Assembly (NCBI GenBank): GCA_963633225.1
Contig: CAVGXR010000065.1
Span: 1-13,121 of the forward strand
Source: F23-B02 sp963633225
GTDB taxonomy: Bacteria; Bacillota; Clostridia; Oscillospirales; Oscillospiraceae
Direction of reading: 5' to 3'
DNA: 13,121 nucleotides
Shown here: positions 6,281 through 13,121 of the stretch, one piece after another
How the letters are laid out: every line of letters starts with the position of its first letter
How positions within the stretch are numbered: the stretch's first letter is position 1
Program-made: the position numbers and the translations under genes
Notes under the pieces: model-generated
Seen by the model: only the letters and a program-made list of their open reading frames with translations
What the model was told of the DNA's origin: nothing
Database searches by the model: none

Positions 6281-8250
6281 CATTTCACCTCGCCGCGGAG
6301 ACGTACAATCTCATCTCTGAGCTGTGCAGCAAGCTCAAACTCGAGCATTTTTGCTGCGGCCTTCATTTCCTTTTCGAGCTTGTCAATAAGCTCTCTGCGC
6401 TCATTATTTGTGAGCTTCACGCCGTCTGCACGGCGCAGCGCCTTCTCGCTCTCGCTGGATATTTCGATGAGCTCCCTGACGCTTTTGACTATGGTTTTCG
6501 GCACAATGCCGTGCTCTTTATTATATGCCGACTGCTTTGCGCGCCTTCGCTCGGTCTCGTCGATCGCAAGACGCATCGAGCGCGTGACCGTGTCGGCATA
6601 CATGATGACCATACCCTCGGCATTTCGCGCAGCGCGGCCAATGGTCTGGATAAGGCTCGTCTCGCTTCGCAGGAAGCCCTCCTTATCCGCGTCGAGTATC
6701 GCCACAAGGCTGACCTCCGGCAGGTCGAGCCCCTCGCGCAGCAGGTTTATGCCGACAAGCACGTCAAAGTCGCCGAGGCGCAGGCTGCGTATGATTTCCA
6801 TTCGCTCGATAGCACCGATATCATGGTGCATATAGCGGCATTTTATGCCGGCAGCACCGAGGTATTCGGTCAGATCCTCGGCCATTTTCTTTGTCAGCGT
6901 CGTGACCAGCGTGCGCTGACCCTTTTCGATGCGGAGGTTTATCTCGCTTATGAGGTCGTCTATCTGACCCTCTATCGGGCGGACGGATATCTCGGGATCG
7001 AGCAGTCCCGTCGGGCGGATTATCTGCTCGGCTATCTGCCCCGCTCTTTCTCGCTCATAGTCACCCGGGGTCGCGGAAACGTAGACCGCCTGATTTATGC
7101 GCTCCTGAAATTCCTCGAACTTCAGCGGCCTGTTATCGTATGCCGAGGGCAGTCGGAAGCCGTATTCGACAAGCGACTCCTTGCGGGCATGATCGCCGCG
7201 GTACATCGCCCTGACCTGCGGCAGAGTGACGTGGCTTTCGTCAACAAAGAGCAGAAAGTCCTTCGGAAAATAATCGAGCAGCGTCATTGGGGCAGAGCCC
7301 GCAGGCCGGTTCGATATAACACGCGAATAGTTTTCTATGCCTGAGCAGTAGCCGAGCTCCTGCATCATCTCGATATCGTAATTGGTGCGCTGCGATATGC
7401 GCTGCGCCTCCAGAAGCTTGCCGTTATCCTGAAAATATTTTACGCGCTCGTCGCACTCGGCGCGGATATCGCCGATGGCACGCGCCATTTTGTCGCGGCT
7501 GACGACATAGTGGCTGGCCGGATATATCGCCGCGTGGCTGAGATAGCGAATTGGCGCGCCGGTGACTACGTTTACCTCGCTTATTCTGTCCACCTCGTCG
7601 CCGAAAAACTCAACGCGGATGGCCTTATCGTGAGAATAGACAGGAAATATCTCGACCGTGTCGCCGCGGACGCGGAACATATTGCGCTCGAAGGCTAAAT
7701 CGTTGCGCTCATAGCGTATCTCAATGAGCTTACGCAGCAGCTCGTCAAAGCTGCGCGTCTGCCCGGGGCGCAGAGATATGACCATGCTTTTGTAGTCGAT
7801 AGGATCGCCGAGGCCGTAGATGCACGACACGGAGGCGACAACGATCACGTCGCGGCGCTCAAAGAGGCTGGACGTTGCGCTGTGGCGCAGACGCTCTATC
7901 TCGTCGTTTATGGAGCTGTCCTTCTCGATGAAGGTATCTGTGTGCGGGATATAGGCCTCGGGCTGATAATAATCGTAGTAGGATACGAAATACTCGACGG
8001 CATTGTCGGGGAAAAACTCGCGGAACTCCGAGCACAGCTGCGCGGCGAGCGTTTTGTTATGCGCCAGCACCAGCGTCGGGCGGTTGAGGCGTTCTATAAC
8101 GCTTGCCATTGTGAAGGTCTTGCCCGAGCCGGTGACACCGAGCAGCACCTGTTCATCAAGGCCGTTTTCGATGCCGCGCACAAGCGCGTCTATCGCCTCC
8201 GGCTGATCGCCCATCGGAGAATATGAAGATTTAATCACAAATTTGTCCAC
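6280..8250 (-). CDS. uvrB: Excinuclease ABC subunit B
   Basis: UvrB is the damage-verifying helicase-like subunit of nucleotide excision repair; it receives DNA from UvrA and recruits UvrC. The 656 residues are full length. Motifs are Walker A GVTGSGKT (38-45), the damage-probing beta-hairpin YYDYYQPEAYIP (91-102), Walker B DESH (337-340), helicase motifs near QTIGRAARN and a C-terminal UVR/UvrC-binding domain (about 618-653, EFELAAQLRDEI). Translation starts at GTG (8248-8250) with AAGGAG (8258-8263) about 7 bases upstream; no nearby ATG fits. It is the first gene of the operon, behind the promoter at 8282-8310. No LexA-type box is evident there. uvrA and uvrC are not in the window. Confidence 0.97.
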   Translation of the reverse strand: MDKFVIKSSYSPMGDQPEAIDALVRGIENGLDEQVLLGVTGSGKTFTMASVIERLNRPTLVLAHNKTLAAQLCSEFREFFPDNAVEYFVSYYDYYQPEAYIPHTDTFIEKDSSINDEIERLRHSATSSLFERRDVIVVASVSCIYGLGDPIDYKSMVISLRPGQTRSFDELLRKLIEIRYERNDLAFERNMFRVRGDTVEIFPVYSHDKAIRVEFFGDEVDRISEVNVVTGAPIRYLSHAAIYPASHYVVSRDKMARAIGDIRAECDERVKYFQDNGKLLEAQRISQRTNYDIEMMQELGYCSGIENYSRVISNRPAGSAPMTLLDYFPKDFLLFVDESHVTLPQVRAMYRGDHARKESLVEYGFRLPSAYDNRPLKFEEFQERINQAVYVSATPGDYERERAGQIAEQIIRPTGLLDPEISVRPIEGQIDDLISEINLRIEKGQRTLVTTLTKKMAEDLTEYLGAAGIKCRYMHHDIGAIERMEIIRSLRLGDFDVLVGINLLREGLDLPEVSLVAILDADKEGFLRSETSLIQTIGRAARNAEGMVIMYADTVTRSMRLAIDETERRRAKQSAYNKEHGIVPKTIVKSVRELIEISSESEKALRRADGVKLTNNERRELIDKLEKEMKAAAKMLEFELAAQLRDEIVRLRGEVK

Positions 8251-8281
8251 AGGCTCGCTCCTTGCAATGACTATTCATGCT

Positions 8282-8310
8282 ATTATACCACGCGCACAGC
8301 GCTACGGCAA
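8282..8310 (-). promoter_or_regulatory. Promoter of the uvrB-polA-rimI-tsaD-radC operon
   Basis: On the minus strand the -10 is TATAAT (8282-8287) with a TGG just before it (extended -10). A -35-like TTGCCG (8305-8310) lies 17 bp upstream. The GTG start of uvrB is about 32 bases downstream of the -10. An imperfect palindrome (AGTG...CACT, 8314-8328) adjoins the -35 and might be an operator, but nothing identifies a regulator. Confidence 0.75.
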
Positions 8311-8370
8311 GATAGTGTGCGGCGCACTTTACATTATCCTGCATCAGTTATTTCTACTGACACAGAGCCG

Positions 8371-8412
8371 AAAAAAGCCCTTGAGAAAAGTATCTCTCCT
8401 CTCTCAAAGGGC
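8371..8412 (-). terminator. Terminator after the flavoprotein gene
   Basis: Minus strand: GCCCTTTGAGA (8402-8412) pairs with TCTCAAGGGC (8377-8386) with one bulged T, followed by six T (8371-8376). It lies 34 bases past the flavoprotein stop and separates that gene from the uvrB promoter. Confidence 0.8.
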
Positions 8413-8445
8413 AGGTTGACAAACTGGAATTTGTTCATACATCAT

Positions 8446-8970
8446 TTACAAACTTTTCCCGATACTCTCAAGTTCTTCCATTACATTCTTGTGTTGGGCG
8501 AGTTCATCTTTCGCTGTTGCATAATAAGATTTTTGAAAAAGCATATCCCATGAAAGGTATTTCGCCATACAGTCAAATTGCTTATCAATCAACTCATACT
8601 GAATACTATCCACCGGTGAACCTCCCACGACGATTGTACCGACTTTTTTATTTTTTAACTTCACCCCCCGGCAGTAGCACTTATCAATGACGAGTTTTAG
8701 TTGCGCTGACATTCCCCACCAATACACTGGTGTAGCAAAGAGAATCATATCCGCCGTGGCGATTTTATCAATCGTGGGGTTGGTATCATCCTGATCAATG
8801 CATCCTTTATAACATTGACAGACACCACATCCCTTACAAGGAGCTATGTGCAGTTTGTCTGGTTCGATGATTTCAATTTCATTCTTTTCTGACGCCCCTT
8901 TTGTAAATGCAGTGATTGCTGTCAATGTGTTTCCTTTTCTGGCGCTTCCATTGATAATTACAATTTTCAT
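8446..8970 (-). CDS. Flavodoxin-like NAD(P)H-dependent FMN reductase / iron-sulfur flavoprotein-type
   Basis: A 174-residue flavodoxin-fold protein. The N-terminal MKIVIINGSARKGNT is the FMN phosphate-binding loop, and ATPVYWWGMSAQLK (79-92) is the second flavin-contacting segment. Cys45, 48, 51, 53 and 57 form a CxxCxxCxCxxxC cluster. It resembles the cysteine motif of iron-sulfur flavoproteins, though many relatives carry such cysteines without a proven cluster. Substrate is unknown. The ATG at 8970 has GGAGG 8 bases upstream; the in-frame extension to 9054 would run through the lysS terminator and is rejected. The gene is clearly AT-rich (22 of 60 bases G+C at 8761-8820, against 33 of 60 in uvrB at 7201-7260). 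It is bounded by terminators, which suggests separate acquisition. No strong promoter of its own is visible. Confidence 0.88.
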   Translation of the reverse strand: MKIVIINGSARKGNTLTAITAFTKGASEKNEIEIIEPDKLHIAPCKGCGVCQCYKGCIDQDDTNPTIDKIATADMILFATPVYWWGMSAQLKLVIDKCYCRGVKLKNKKVGTIVVGGSPVDSIQYELIDKQFDCMAKYLSWDMLFQKSYYATAKDELAQHKNVMEELESIGKSL

Positions 8971-9012
8971 GCGTGTATCCTCCAAATTCCGATTTGTATT
9001 TCTGTTTGTTTT

Positions 9013-9044
9013 AAAAATGGGCAATCCCAATTGGAATTGCCCAT
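9013..9044 (-). terminator. Terminator of the lysS operon
   Basis: A 28-bp near-perfect palindrome (9017-9044) has two 14-base arms with one mismatch and is followed on the minus strand by five T (9013-9017). It begins 13 bases after the lysS stop. The stem has almost no loop as written, so the central base pairs would open. Confidence 0.85.
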
Positions 9045-9056
9045 TCAAATACATAT

Positions 9057-10562
9057 TTACTTGTCCAGCGGCTTCATTGTAGGAAACAGGATGACATCAC
9101 GGATGGAGCTTGCGCCGGTCAGGAGCATGACGCAGCGGTCGATGCCGATGCCGAGGCCGCCGGTGGGGGGCATACCGTACTCAAGCGCGTTGATGAAATC
9201 ATCGTCCATCATGCCGGCCTCGTCGTCGCCCTTGGCGCGAAGCTCGACCTGCTTGAGGAAGCGCTGCTTCTGGTCAATGGGGTCGTTGAGCTCGGAGAAG
9301 GCATTGCCCATCTCGCTGCGGCAGATGAAGAGCTCGAAGCGCTCGGTCAGGCGCGGGTCCTTGGGAGAGCGCTTTGCAAGCGGCGAAACATCCACGGGAT
9401 GCATGGTGATGAAGGTCGGCTGAATGAGCTTTTCCTCGACGAGCTGGTCAAAGCACTCATACAGGGCATGACCCCATGTTGGCTCGACCTTGTCCATGTC
9501 AACGCCCGCGGCTTTTGCAGCTGCCACGGCATCCGCGTCACTATCTATTGCCATGAAGTCAAGGCCGACATATTTCTTTACGGCCTCTGCCATCGTCAGG
9601 CGCTCCCAGCCCGGGCTGAGGTCTATATCGCAGTCCTGCCATGTGCACTTATATGTACCGAGTATCTTCATTGCAGCGCCCGACAGCAGATCCTCGAACA
9701 GATCCATCATGTCGTTAAAATCGGCGTAGGACTGGTACAGCTCAACGGTCGTGAACTCGGGGTTGTGCTTTGTATCCATGCCCTCATTGCGGAAGATGCG
9801 GCCTATCTCATACACGCGCTCGATACCGCCGACGATCAGGCGCTTGAGGTTGAGCTCGGTAGCAATGCGCAGGAACATGTCGATATCCAGCGTATTGTGA
9901 TGGGTTATGAACGGGCGCGCCGTTGCGCCGCCGGAGATCGTGTTGAGTACGGGAGTTTCGACCTCCATATAACCTCTGCCGTCGAGGAAGGAGCGTACAT
10001 AGCTTATGAACTTCGAGCGTATCTCGAAATTGCGGCGGCTGTCGTCGCTCATGATAAGGTCAACATAGCGCTGGCGGTATTTAAGCTCCGTGCTCGTCAT
10101 GCCGTGGAACTTCTCAGGCAGGGGGCGCAGGCTCTTGGACAGCAGCGTAACGGACTCGACATGAACGGATATCTCCTCGGTCTTGGTCTTGAACACAAAG
10201 CCCGAAACACCGATGATATCGCCGATATCATATTTGCGGAAATCTGCAAACTCCTGCTCGCTGACTGCGTCCTTGCGGATATACAGCTGTATAGAGCCGC
10301 GGTCGTCCTTTATGTGGCAGAATATTGCCTTGCCCATGCCGCGCTTTGACATCATGCGTCCGGCGACCTTGACGGTCTTGCCGTCAAAGGCTTCAAAGTT
10401 GTCCTTTATCTCAGCTGAGTATGCGCTTCTGACAAAGCGGGTCTGGGTAAAGGGGTCTCTCCCCTCCTCCTGCAGTGCCTTCAGCTTATCGCGTCTTATC
10501 TGGAGCAGCTCGCTGAGCTCCTGCTCCGGCGCTGCCGTCTCATTGGTCTTGTTCTCACTCAT
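9057..10562 (-). CDS. lysS: Lysyl-tRNA synthetase, class II
   Basis: LysRS charges tRNA-Lys with lysine in an ATP-dependent two-step reaction in the cytoplasm. The 501 residues match bacterial class II LysRS. An N-terminal OB-fold anticodon-binding domain (about 60-150, VKVAGRMMSKRGMGKAIF) leads into the catalytic domain. That domain has TSTELKYRQRYVDLI (156-170), motif 1 with EVETPVL (200-206), motif 2 RIFRNEGMDTKHNPEFTTVE (255-274) and motif 3 GGLGIGIDRCVML (about 468-480). The ATG at 10562 follows a modest GAGGG/TAGGA site 11 bases after the greA stop, so the two genes are probably one transcript. No T-box leader is present between them. A terminator follows directly. Confidence 0.97.
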   Translation of the reverse strand: MSENKTNETAAPEQELSELLQIRRDKLKALQEEGRDPFTQTRFVRSAYSAEIKDNFEAFDGKTVKVAGRMMSKRGMGKAIFCHIKDDRGSIQLYIRKDAVSEQEFADFRKYDIGDIIGVSGFVFKTKTEEISVHVESVTLLSKSLRPLPEKFHGMTSTELKYRQRYVDLIMSDDSRRNFEIRSKFISYVRSFLDGRGYMEVETPVLNTISGGATARPFITHHNTLDIDMFLRIATELNLKRLIVGGIERVYEIGRIFRNEGMDTKHNPEFTTVELYQSYADFNDMMDLFEDLLSGAAMKILGTYKCTWQDCDIDLSPGWERLTMAEAVKKYVGLDFMAIDSDADAVAAAKAAGVDMDKVEPTWGHALYECFDQLVEEKLIQPTFITMHPVDVSPLAKRSPKDPRLTERFELFICRSEMGNAFSELNDPIDQKQRFLKQVELRAKGDDEAGMMDDDFINALEYGMPPTGGLGIGIDRCVMLLTGASSIRDVILFPTMKPLDK

Positions 10563-10573
10563 ATCCTACCCTC

Positions 10574-11062
10574 TTAATCGTTCTCTACCGAAAGTATCTC
10601 GAAATGCAGCTCGCCTGCGGGAGCGTCAACGCTGATCTTCTCACCCGCGACGTGACCGTACAGGCCGCGGCCAAAGGGAGAATCATCGGACACGCGCCCC
10701 TCCATGGGGTTTGCCTCCTGCGAGCCGACGACGGTGTACTCCTCCTCAAAGCCGTCATCCATGTCGCGCACCTTTACACGGCTGCCGAGGGTGACTGCGC
10801 CCTTGCGCATACCGGTATCGACCTTCTCGACGATCTCGGCATTCTCGACAAGGCTCTTGATCTCTGCGATCCTCGAATAGAGCTTGCCCTGCTCGGTCTT
10901 TGCCTCGTCGTACTCGCTGTTTTCCGAAAGGTCGCCGAAGCTGCGTGCTTCCTTGATCTGCTCGGCAACCTCCTTTGCCTTATCGGTCTCAAGGTACAGA
11001 AGCTCCTTTTTAAGCGCGTCAAGGCGCTCCTGACTCATTTTAAATCTGCTTTCGGTAGCCAT
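10574..11062 (-). CDS. greA: Transcription elongation factor GreA
   Basis: GreA enters the RNA polymerase secondary channel and stimulates cleavage of backtracked RNA. The 162 residues are close to the usual 158. An N-terminal coiled coil (about 10-78) carries the acidic tip GDLSENSEYDEAK, with Asp44 and Glu47 as the expected catalytic acids. A C-terminal FKBP-like domain (about 85-160) includes SPFGRGLYGHVAGE. The ATG at 11062 has AAGGAG 9 bases upstream. It starts 45 bases after the protease stop, with no terminator between, and lysS follows at once. Confidence 0.97.
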   Translation of the reverse strand: MATESRFKMSQERLDALKKELLYLETDKAKEVAEQIKEARSFGDLSENSEYDEAKTEQGKLYSRIAEIKSLVENAEIVEKVDTGMRKGAVTLGSRVKVRDMDDGFEEEYTVVGSQEANPMEGRVSDDSPFGRGLYGHVAGEKISVDAPAGELHFEILSVEND

Positions 11063-11107
11063 TATTCAGCTCTCCTTTTTAATCCTTAATTTATTGCTTA
11101 TTAATAC

Positions 11108-12274
11108 TCAGCTCAGGGCCTTTATCGCCGCATTGAGCTGCACCTTTGTGTCCTCATCCGTGTTATGCGCCTCGATATCGGGCTTTACGCCGCCGGCCTC
11201 GGCAAGATCGACACGTTTTGGCGTTAGATACTTGTTGGTGGAAATGTGTATCGCGCCGCCGTTTGAAAGCTCTATCGTCACCTGGCTTCTGGCCTTGCCG
11301 GTCGTGTGCTCGCCGACTATCGTTGCCCAGTCGTATTCCTGAAGCGCCGCAGCAAAAAACTCGGCTGCGCTGTAGCTGTTTTCGTTGACCAGAACGGCCA
11401 TTTTCGCGCTCAGGCAGACCTTGTCCGAGGTCTTGACCGTTTCCTTGCCGGCCTTATCGACGCTCACAAACAAATCGCCGTCCGGCAGAAGGTAGTCAAG
11501 CAGCGATACAAGCTCACTCACAAGGCCGCCGGGGTTGTCGCGCACGTCGAAGATAAATGACTTTGCGCCCTCTGCCGTCAGCTTTTCGATAGCGCCTATC
11601 GTTCCGTCGCTGCTTCCGGCTTCGAAGTTTGATATCTTGATATAGCCGATATTATTCTCGAGCATTTTCGAGGATACCGGGTTTTTATATATGACCTCGC
11701 AGGATATCGTGACGCTTGACTCGTTCCCCTTCTCGTCTGCAATGACCATGGGGAAGTTCTTATTGAGCTTTGAGCGGATGAGCTCCTGAAGCTCAGCCGT
11801 GGTCATGCCCTCAGTCGCCTGTCCGTCAACGGAAACTATCGTCTGTCCGACGTTGAGCCCCGCGGTCGCCGCCGGAGTTCCGTCCTCGACGGCAAATATC
11901 TCAAACTTGCCCTTATCGTTGAGTTTCACGCTTACGCCGATGCCCGCATACTCGTTTGCCGAGGACAGCTTATAGGCCGCATATTCCTCAGGACTCATGT
12001 AATAGCTCCACTTGTCATCTATGCTGCGCACCATTGCCGAGGCCGCCGCGTTGTACAGCGTATCCTCATTGACCTCGCCTATATAATTTTCGTTTATTAT
12101 CTTTTCGATCTCAACATATGCCTTGGCATCCTTGAGATACTGCCGGTCTGAGAAGCCTCCCGTCGTTATGAAGTACGTTGCCGCGGCGGTAAGGGCCATA
12201 ACGATGAGCGCCACTATTATAAGGTGGATGAGCTTAAATTTTCTGCCGGATTCCGGCCTTGAGCGTTTTTCCAT
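11108..12274 (-). CDS. S41 family C-terminal processing peptidase
   Basis: A membrane-anchored extracytoplasmic serine protease of the Ctp/Prc family, 388 residues. One N-terminal transmembrane segment (about 15-36) follows a positively charged start and places the rest outside the membrane. A PDZ domain (about 107-189) is followed by the S41 core. The catalytic dyad is visible as Ser302 in NENSYSAAE and Lys327 in HTTGK, with the 25-residue spacing of the E. coli Prc pair. I chose the ATG at 12274, with GGAGG 5 bases upstream, over the TTG at 12277, which is too close to it. Ctp proteases beside ftsEX are common in Firmicutes and usually act on envelope or peptidoglycan-related proteins. The target here is unknown. 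Confidence 0.95.
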   Translation of the reverse strand: MEKRSRPESGRKFKLIHLIIVALIVMALTAAATYFITTGGFSDRQYLKDAKAYVEIEKIINENYIGEVNEDTLYNAAASAMVRSIDDKWSYYMSPEEYAAYKLSSANEYAGIGVSVKLNDKGKFEIFAVEDGTPAATAGLNVGQTIVSVDGQATEGMTTAELQELIRSKLNKNFPMVIADEKGNESSVTISCEVIYKNPVSSKMLENNIGYIKISNFEAGSSDGTIGAIEKLTAEGAKSFIFDVRDNPGGLVSELVSLLDYLLPDGDLFVSVDKAGKETVKTSDKVCLSAKMAVLVNENSYSAAEFFAAALQEYDWATIVGEHTTGKARSQVTIELSNGGAIHISTNKYLTPKRVDLAEAGGVKPDIEAHNTDEDTKVQLNAAIKALS

Positions 12275-12302
12275 CAAGTCCTCCTTTTGCTGAAACAGTA
12301 CG

Positions 12303-12335
12303 TTTGACTGGCAGCCGAAGGGCCGCCAGTCAAAT
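12303..12335 (-). other. Strong hairpin without a T-tract between two genes
   Basis: Perfect 10-base arms TTTGACTGGC (12303-12312) and GCCAGTCAAA (12326-12335), with a further inner GCC/GGC pair past one mismatch. On the minus strand the sequence after it is CGTACTG, not a T run. A standard intrinsic terminator is therefore unlikely; an mRNA stabiliser, a processing site or an attenuator is possible. Confidence 0.6.
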
Positions 12336-12337
12336 TA

Positions 12338-12499
12338 CTAATTACAATTTTCTGCAACATTCTGCACAGCGGCAGGCTCTTCGGACGGGCACTGCCCTGC
12401 TCCGTCGGCTCTTACGGGGATCACCGTGAGCACAAGGCTGAGTATCATAGTCAGCACAAGGAGCATTGCCAATATTGATACAACCAATCTTCTGTTCAT
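12338..12499 (-). CDS. Small predicted secreted protein (53 residues)
   Basis: Reading from the ATG at 12497-12499 to a TAG at 12338-12340 gives 53 residues that I do not recognise. The start MNRRL is followed by a hydrophobic stretch (5-29) and VRA|DG, a plausible signal peptidase I site after Ala31. The mature part would be about 22 residues, rich in Ala and Glu, with Cys37 and Cys52 that could form a disulfide. Alternatively the hydrophobic stretch stays as a membrane anchor. The gene starts 10 bases after the ftsX stop and is followed by the hairpin at 12303-12335, then the S41 protease. The ribosome binding site is weak (GGAAT close, AAGGTG too far), so translation may depend on coupling to ftsX. 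An M23 peptidase often occupies this operon position. Confidence 0.55.
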   Translation of the reverse strand: MNRRLVVSILAMLLVLTMILSLVLTVIPVRADGAGQCPSEEPAAVQNVAENCN

Positions 12500-12509
12500 A
12501 TTCCGTTTC

Positions 12510-13121
12510 TCACACCTTGAGATAGTTTCTTATAGCAATAACGCCGCCGACCGCGCCGACGAGAACGCCGACGGTCATGAACGCTATGAGCACGACCGTC
12601 CACACGCTTGAAAACGGCACTATATTCACGAAGGAAATGCTGAGGCTCGACGCGACCTTGGCCTCCAGCGCCTTGTACAGTCCCCACTGTGCGAGGAATG
12701 CAAGGCCGCCGCCGACAATGCCGAGAACCAGACCCTCTACAACGAAGGGACAGCGTATAAAGCTGTTCGATGCGCCGACCATCTTCATTATGGCTATCTC
12801 CTCACGCCGTCCGTAGGTCGCAAGCTTTATGGTGTTGCTCATGATAAACAGCGATACAAAGCCGAGGATCGCAATGAGCACGAGCGAAACGACGCTTATT
12901 ACATTGCGCACGGCGATGAACTTATCGGCATACTCCGTGGGGGCATTCACCTTCACGATGCCGTCAACGCCCTCGATAGCCGCCTTGGTCGAATCCATCT
13001 GGCTGAGGTCAACGAGCTGGATAACAAAGCGATGACGGAACACCTCGTCATTAAGGCCGTCCGTAAAGCTGCTGTCGTACTTATCGAGGAAGTTCTGCCT
13101 TGCCTCGCTGCGGCTTATAAA
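12510..13121 (-). CDS. ftsX: Cell division protein FtsX, 3' part
   Basis: Open to the window edge; the last 203 residues are visible. FtsX is the membrane subunit of the FtsEX ABC-type complex, which transmits ATP hydrolysis by FtsE to peptidoglycan hydrolases outside the cell. The visible part starts inside the extracytoplasmic domain (ISRSEARQNF, then FVIQLVDL). It continues with a transmembrane segment (VVSLVLIAILGFVSLFIM), the conserved cytoplasmic stretch GRREEIAIMKMVGASNSFIR, two more transmembrane segments and the typical end IAIRNYLKV. The GTG at 13043 is internal, because the frame continues upstream with family-like sequence. ftsE would be expected beyond the right edge. Confidence 0.93.
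   Translation of the reverse strand, partial: FISRSEARQNFLDKYDSSFTDGLNDEVFRHRFVIQLVDLSQMDSTKAAIEGVDGIVKVNAPTEYADKFIAVRNVISVVSLVLIAILGFVSLFIMSNTIKLATYGRREEIAIMKMVGASNSFIRCPFVVEGLVLGIVGGGLAFLAQWGLYKALEAKVASSLSISFVNIVPFSSVWTVVLIAFMTVGVLVGAVGGVIAIRNYLKV

Noticed and set aside
5756..6835. Long plus-strand open frame (359 residues) opposite polA and uvrB
   Set aside because: It is antisense to two unmistakable genes. Long antisense frames are common opposite GC-rich coding sequence. No start signal or family motif is visible.
8251..8340. SOS (LexA) box upstream of uvrB
   Set aside because: I looked for GAAC...GTTC-type palindromes and found none. The only symmetry (8314-8328) does not match.
8971..9013. 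Own promoter for the flavoprotein gene
   Set aside because: Only poor -10/-35 matches with 18-20 bp spacing overlap the terminator; not enough to annotate.
8971..9054. 28-residue N-terminal extension of the flavoprotein
   Set aside because: It would be translated from the lysS terminator hairpin. The ATG at 8970 starts at the flavodoxin motif with an ideal GGAGG upstream.
9399..10349. 316-residue plus-strand open frame opposite lysS
   Set aside because: It is a shadow of the lysS reading frame, with no recognisable motif or ribosome binding site.

Overview
The window looks like chromosome from a Gram-positive bacterium of the Firmicutes (Bacillota), most likely class Clostridia near the Ruminococcaceae/Oscillospiraceae. 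This rests on protein character, strong GGAGG-type ribosome binding sites, tight operons, a greA-lysS pair and an ftsX-ctp arrangement. The coding body is moderately GC-rich (55% in one 60-base sample of uvrB). Every gene I can support lies on the minus strand, so the window reads right to left. It is mostly housekeeping sequence; the unusual parts are one fused gene, one small secreted protein, an AT-rich intergenic stretch and a densely folded non-coding region at the left end.

Right part (13121 to about 9013): the 3' part of ftsX (cell division, cut by the window edge), a 53-residue predicted secreted protein, an S41/C-terminal processing protease, greA and lysS. A strong terminator follows lysS (9013-9044). 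In many Firmicutes an M23-type peptidase sits between ftsX and ctp; here that slot holds only the small protein.

Middle: an AT-rich flavodoxin-like flavoprotein gene (8446-8970) stands alone between two terminators and looks like an insertion. A clear extended -10 promoter then drives uvrB-polA-(zincin/pseudo-phosphatase fusion)-rimI-tsaD-radC (8250 to 812). Most junctions in this operon are TGATG or ATGA overlaps, so translation is probably coupled. It combines DNA repair (UvrB, PolA, RadC) with t6A tRNA modification (TsaD) and N-terminal acetylation (RimI). The fusion protein joins a complete HExxH zincin domain to a low-molecular-weight phosphatase-like domain that has lost the P-loop arginine and the usual DP acid motif. 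A probable terminator lies at 717-738.

Left part (811 to 1): an AT-rich intergenic stretch carries three 9-bp iterons, two of which resemble DnaA boxes. Next come a promoter, a tRNA-Thr(CGT) gene and its terminator. The remaining 365 bases have no convincing gene but are full of nested inverted repeats: two near-copies of the tRNA terminator, a Y-shaped three-way-junction palindrome and a long imperfect hairpin. A promoter at the far left edge points out of the window. I found no CRISPR array, transposase or prophage gene.
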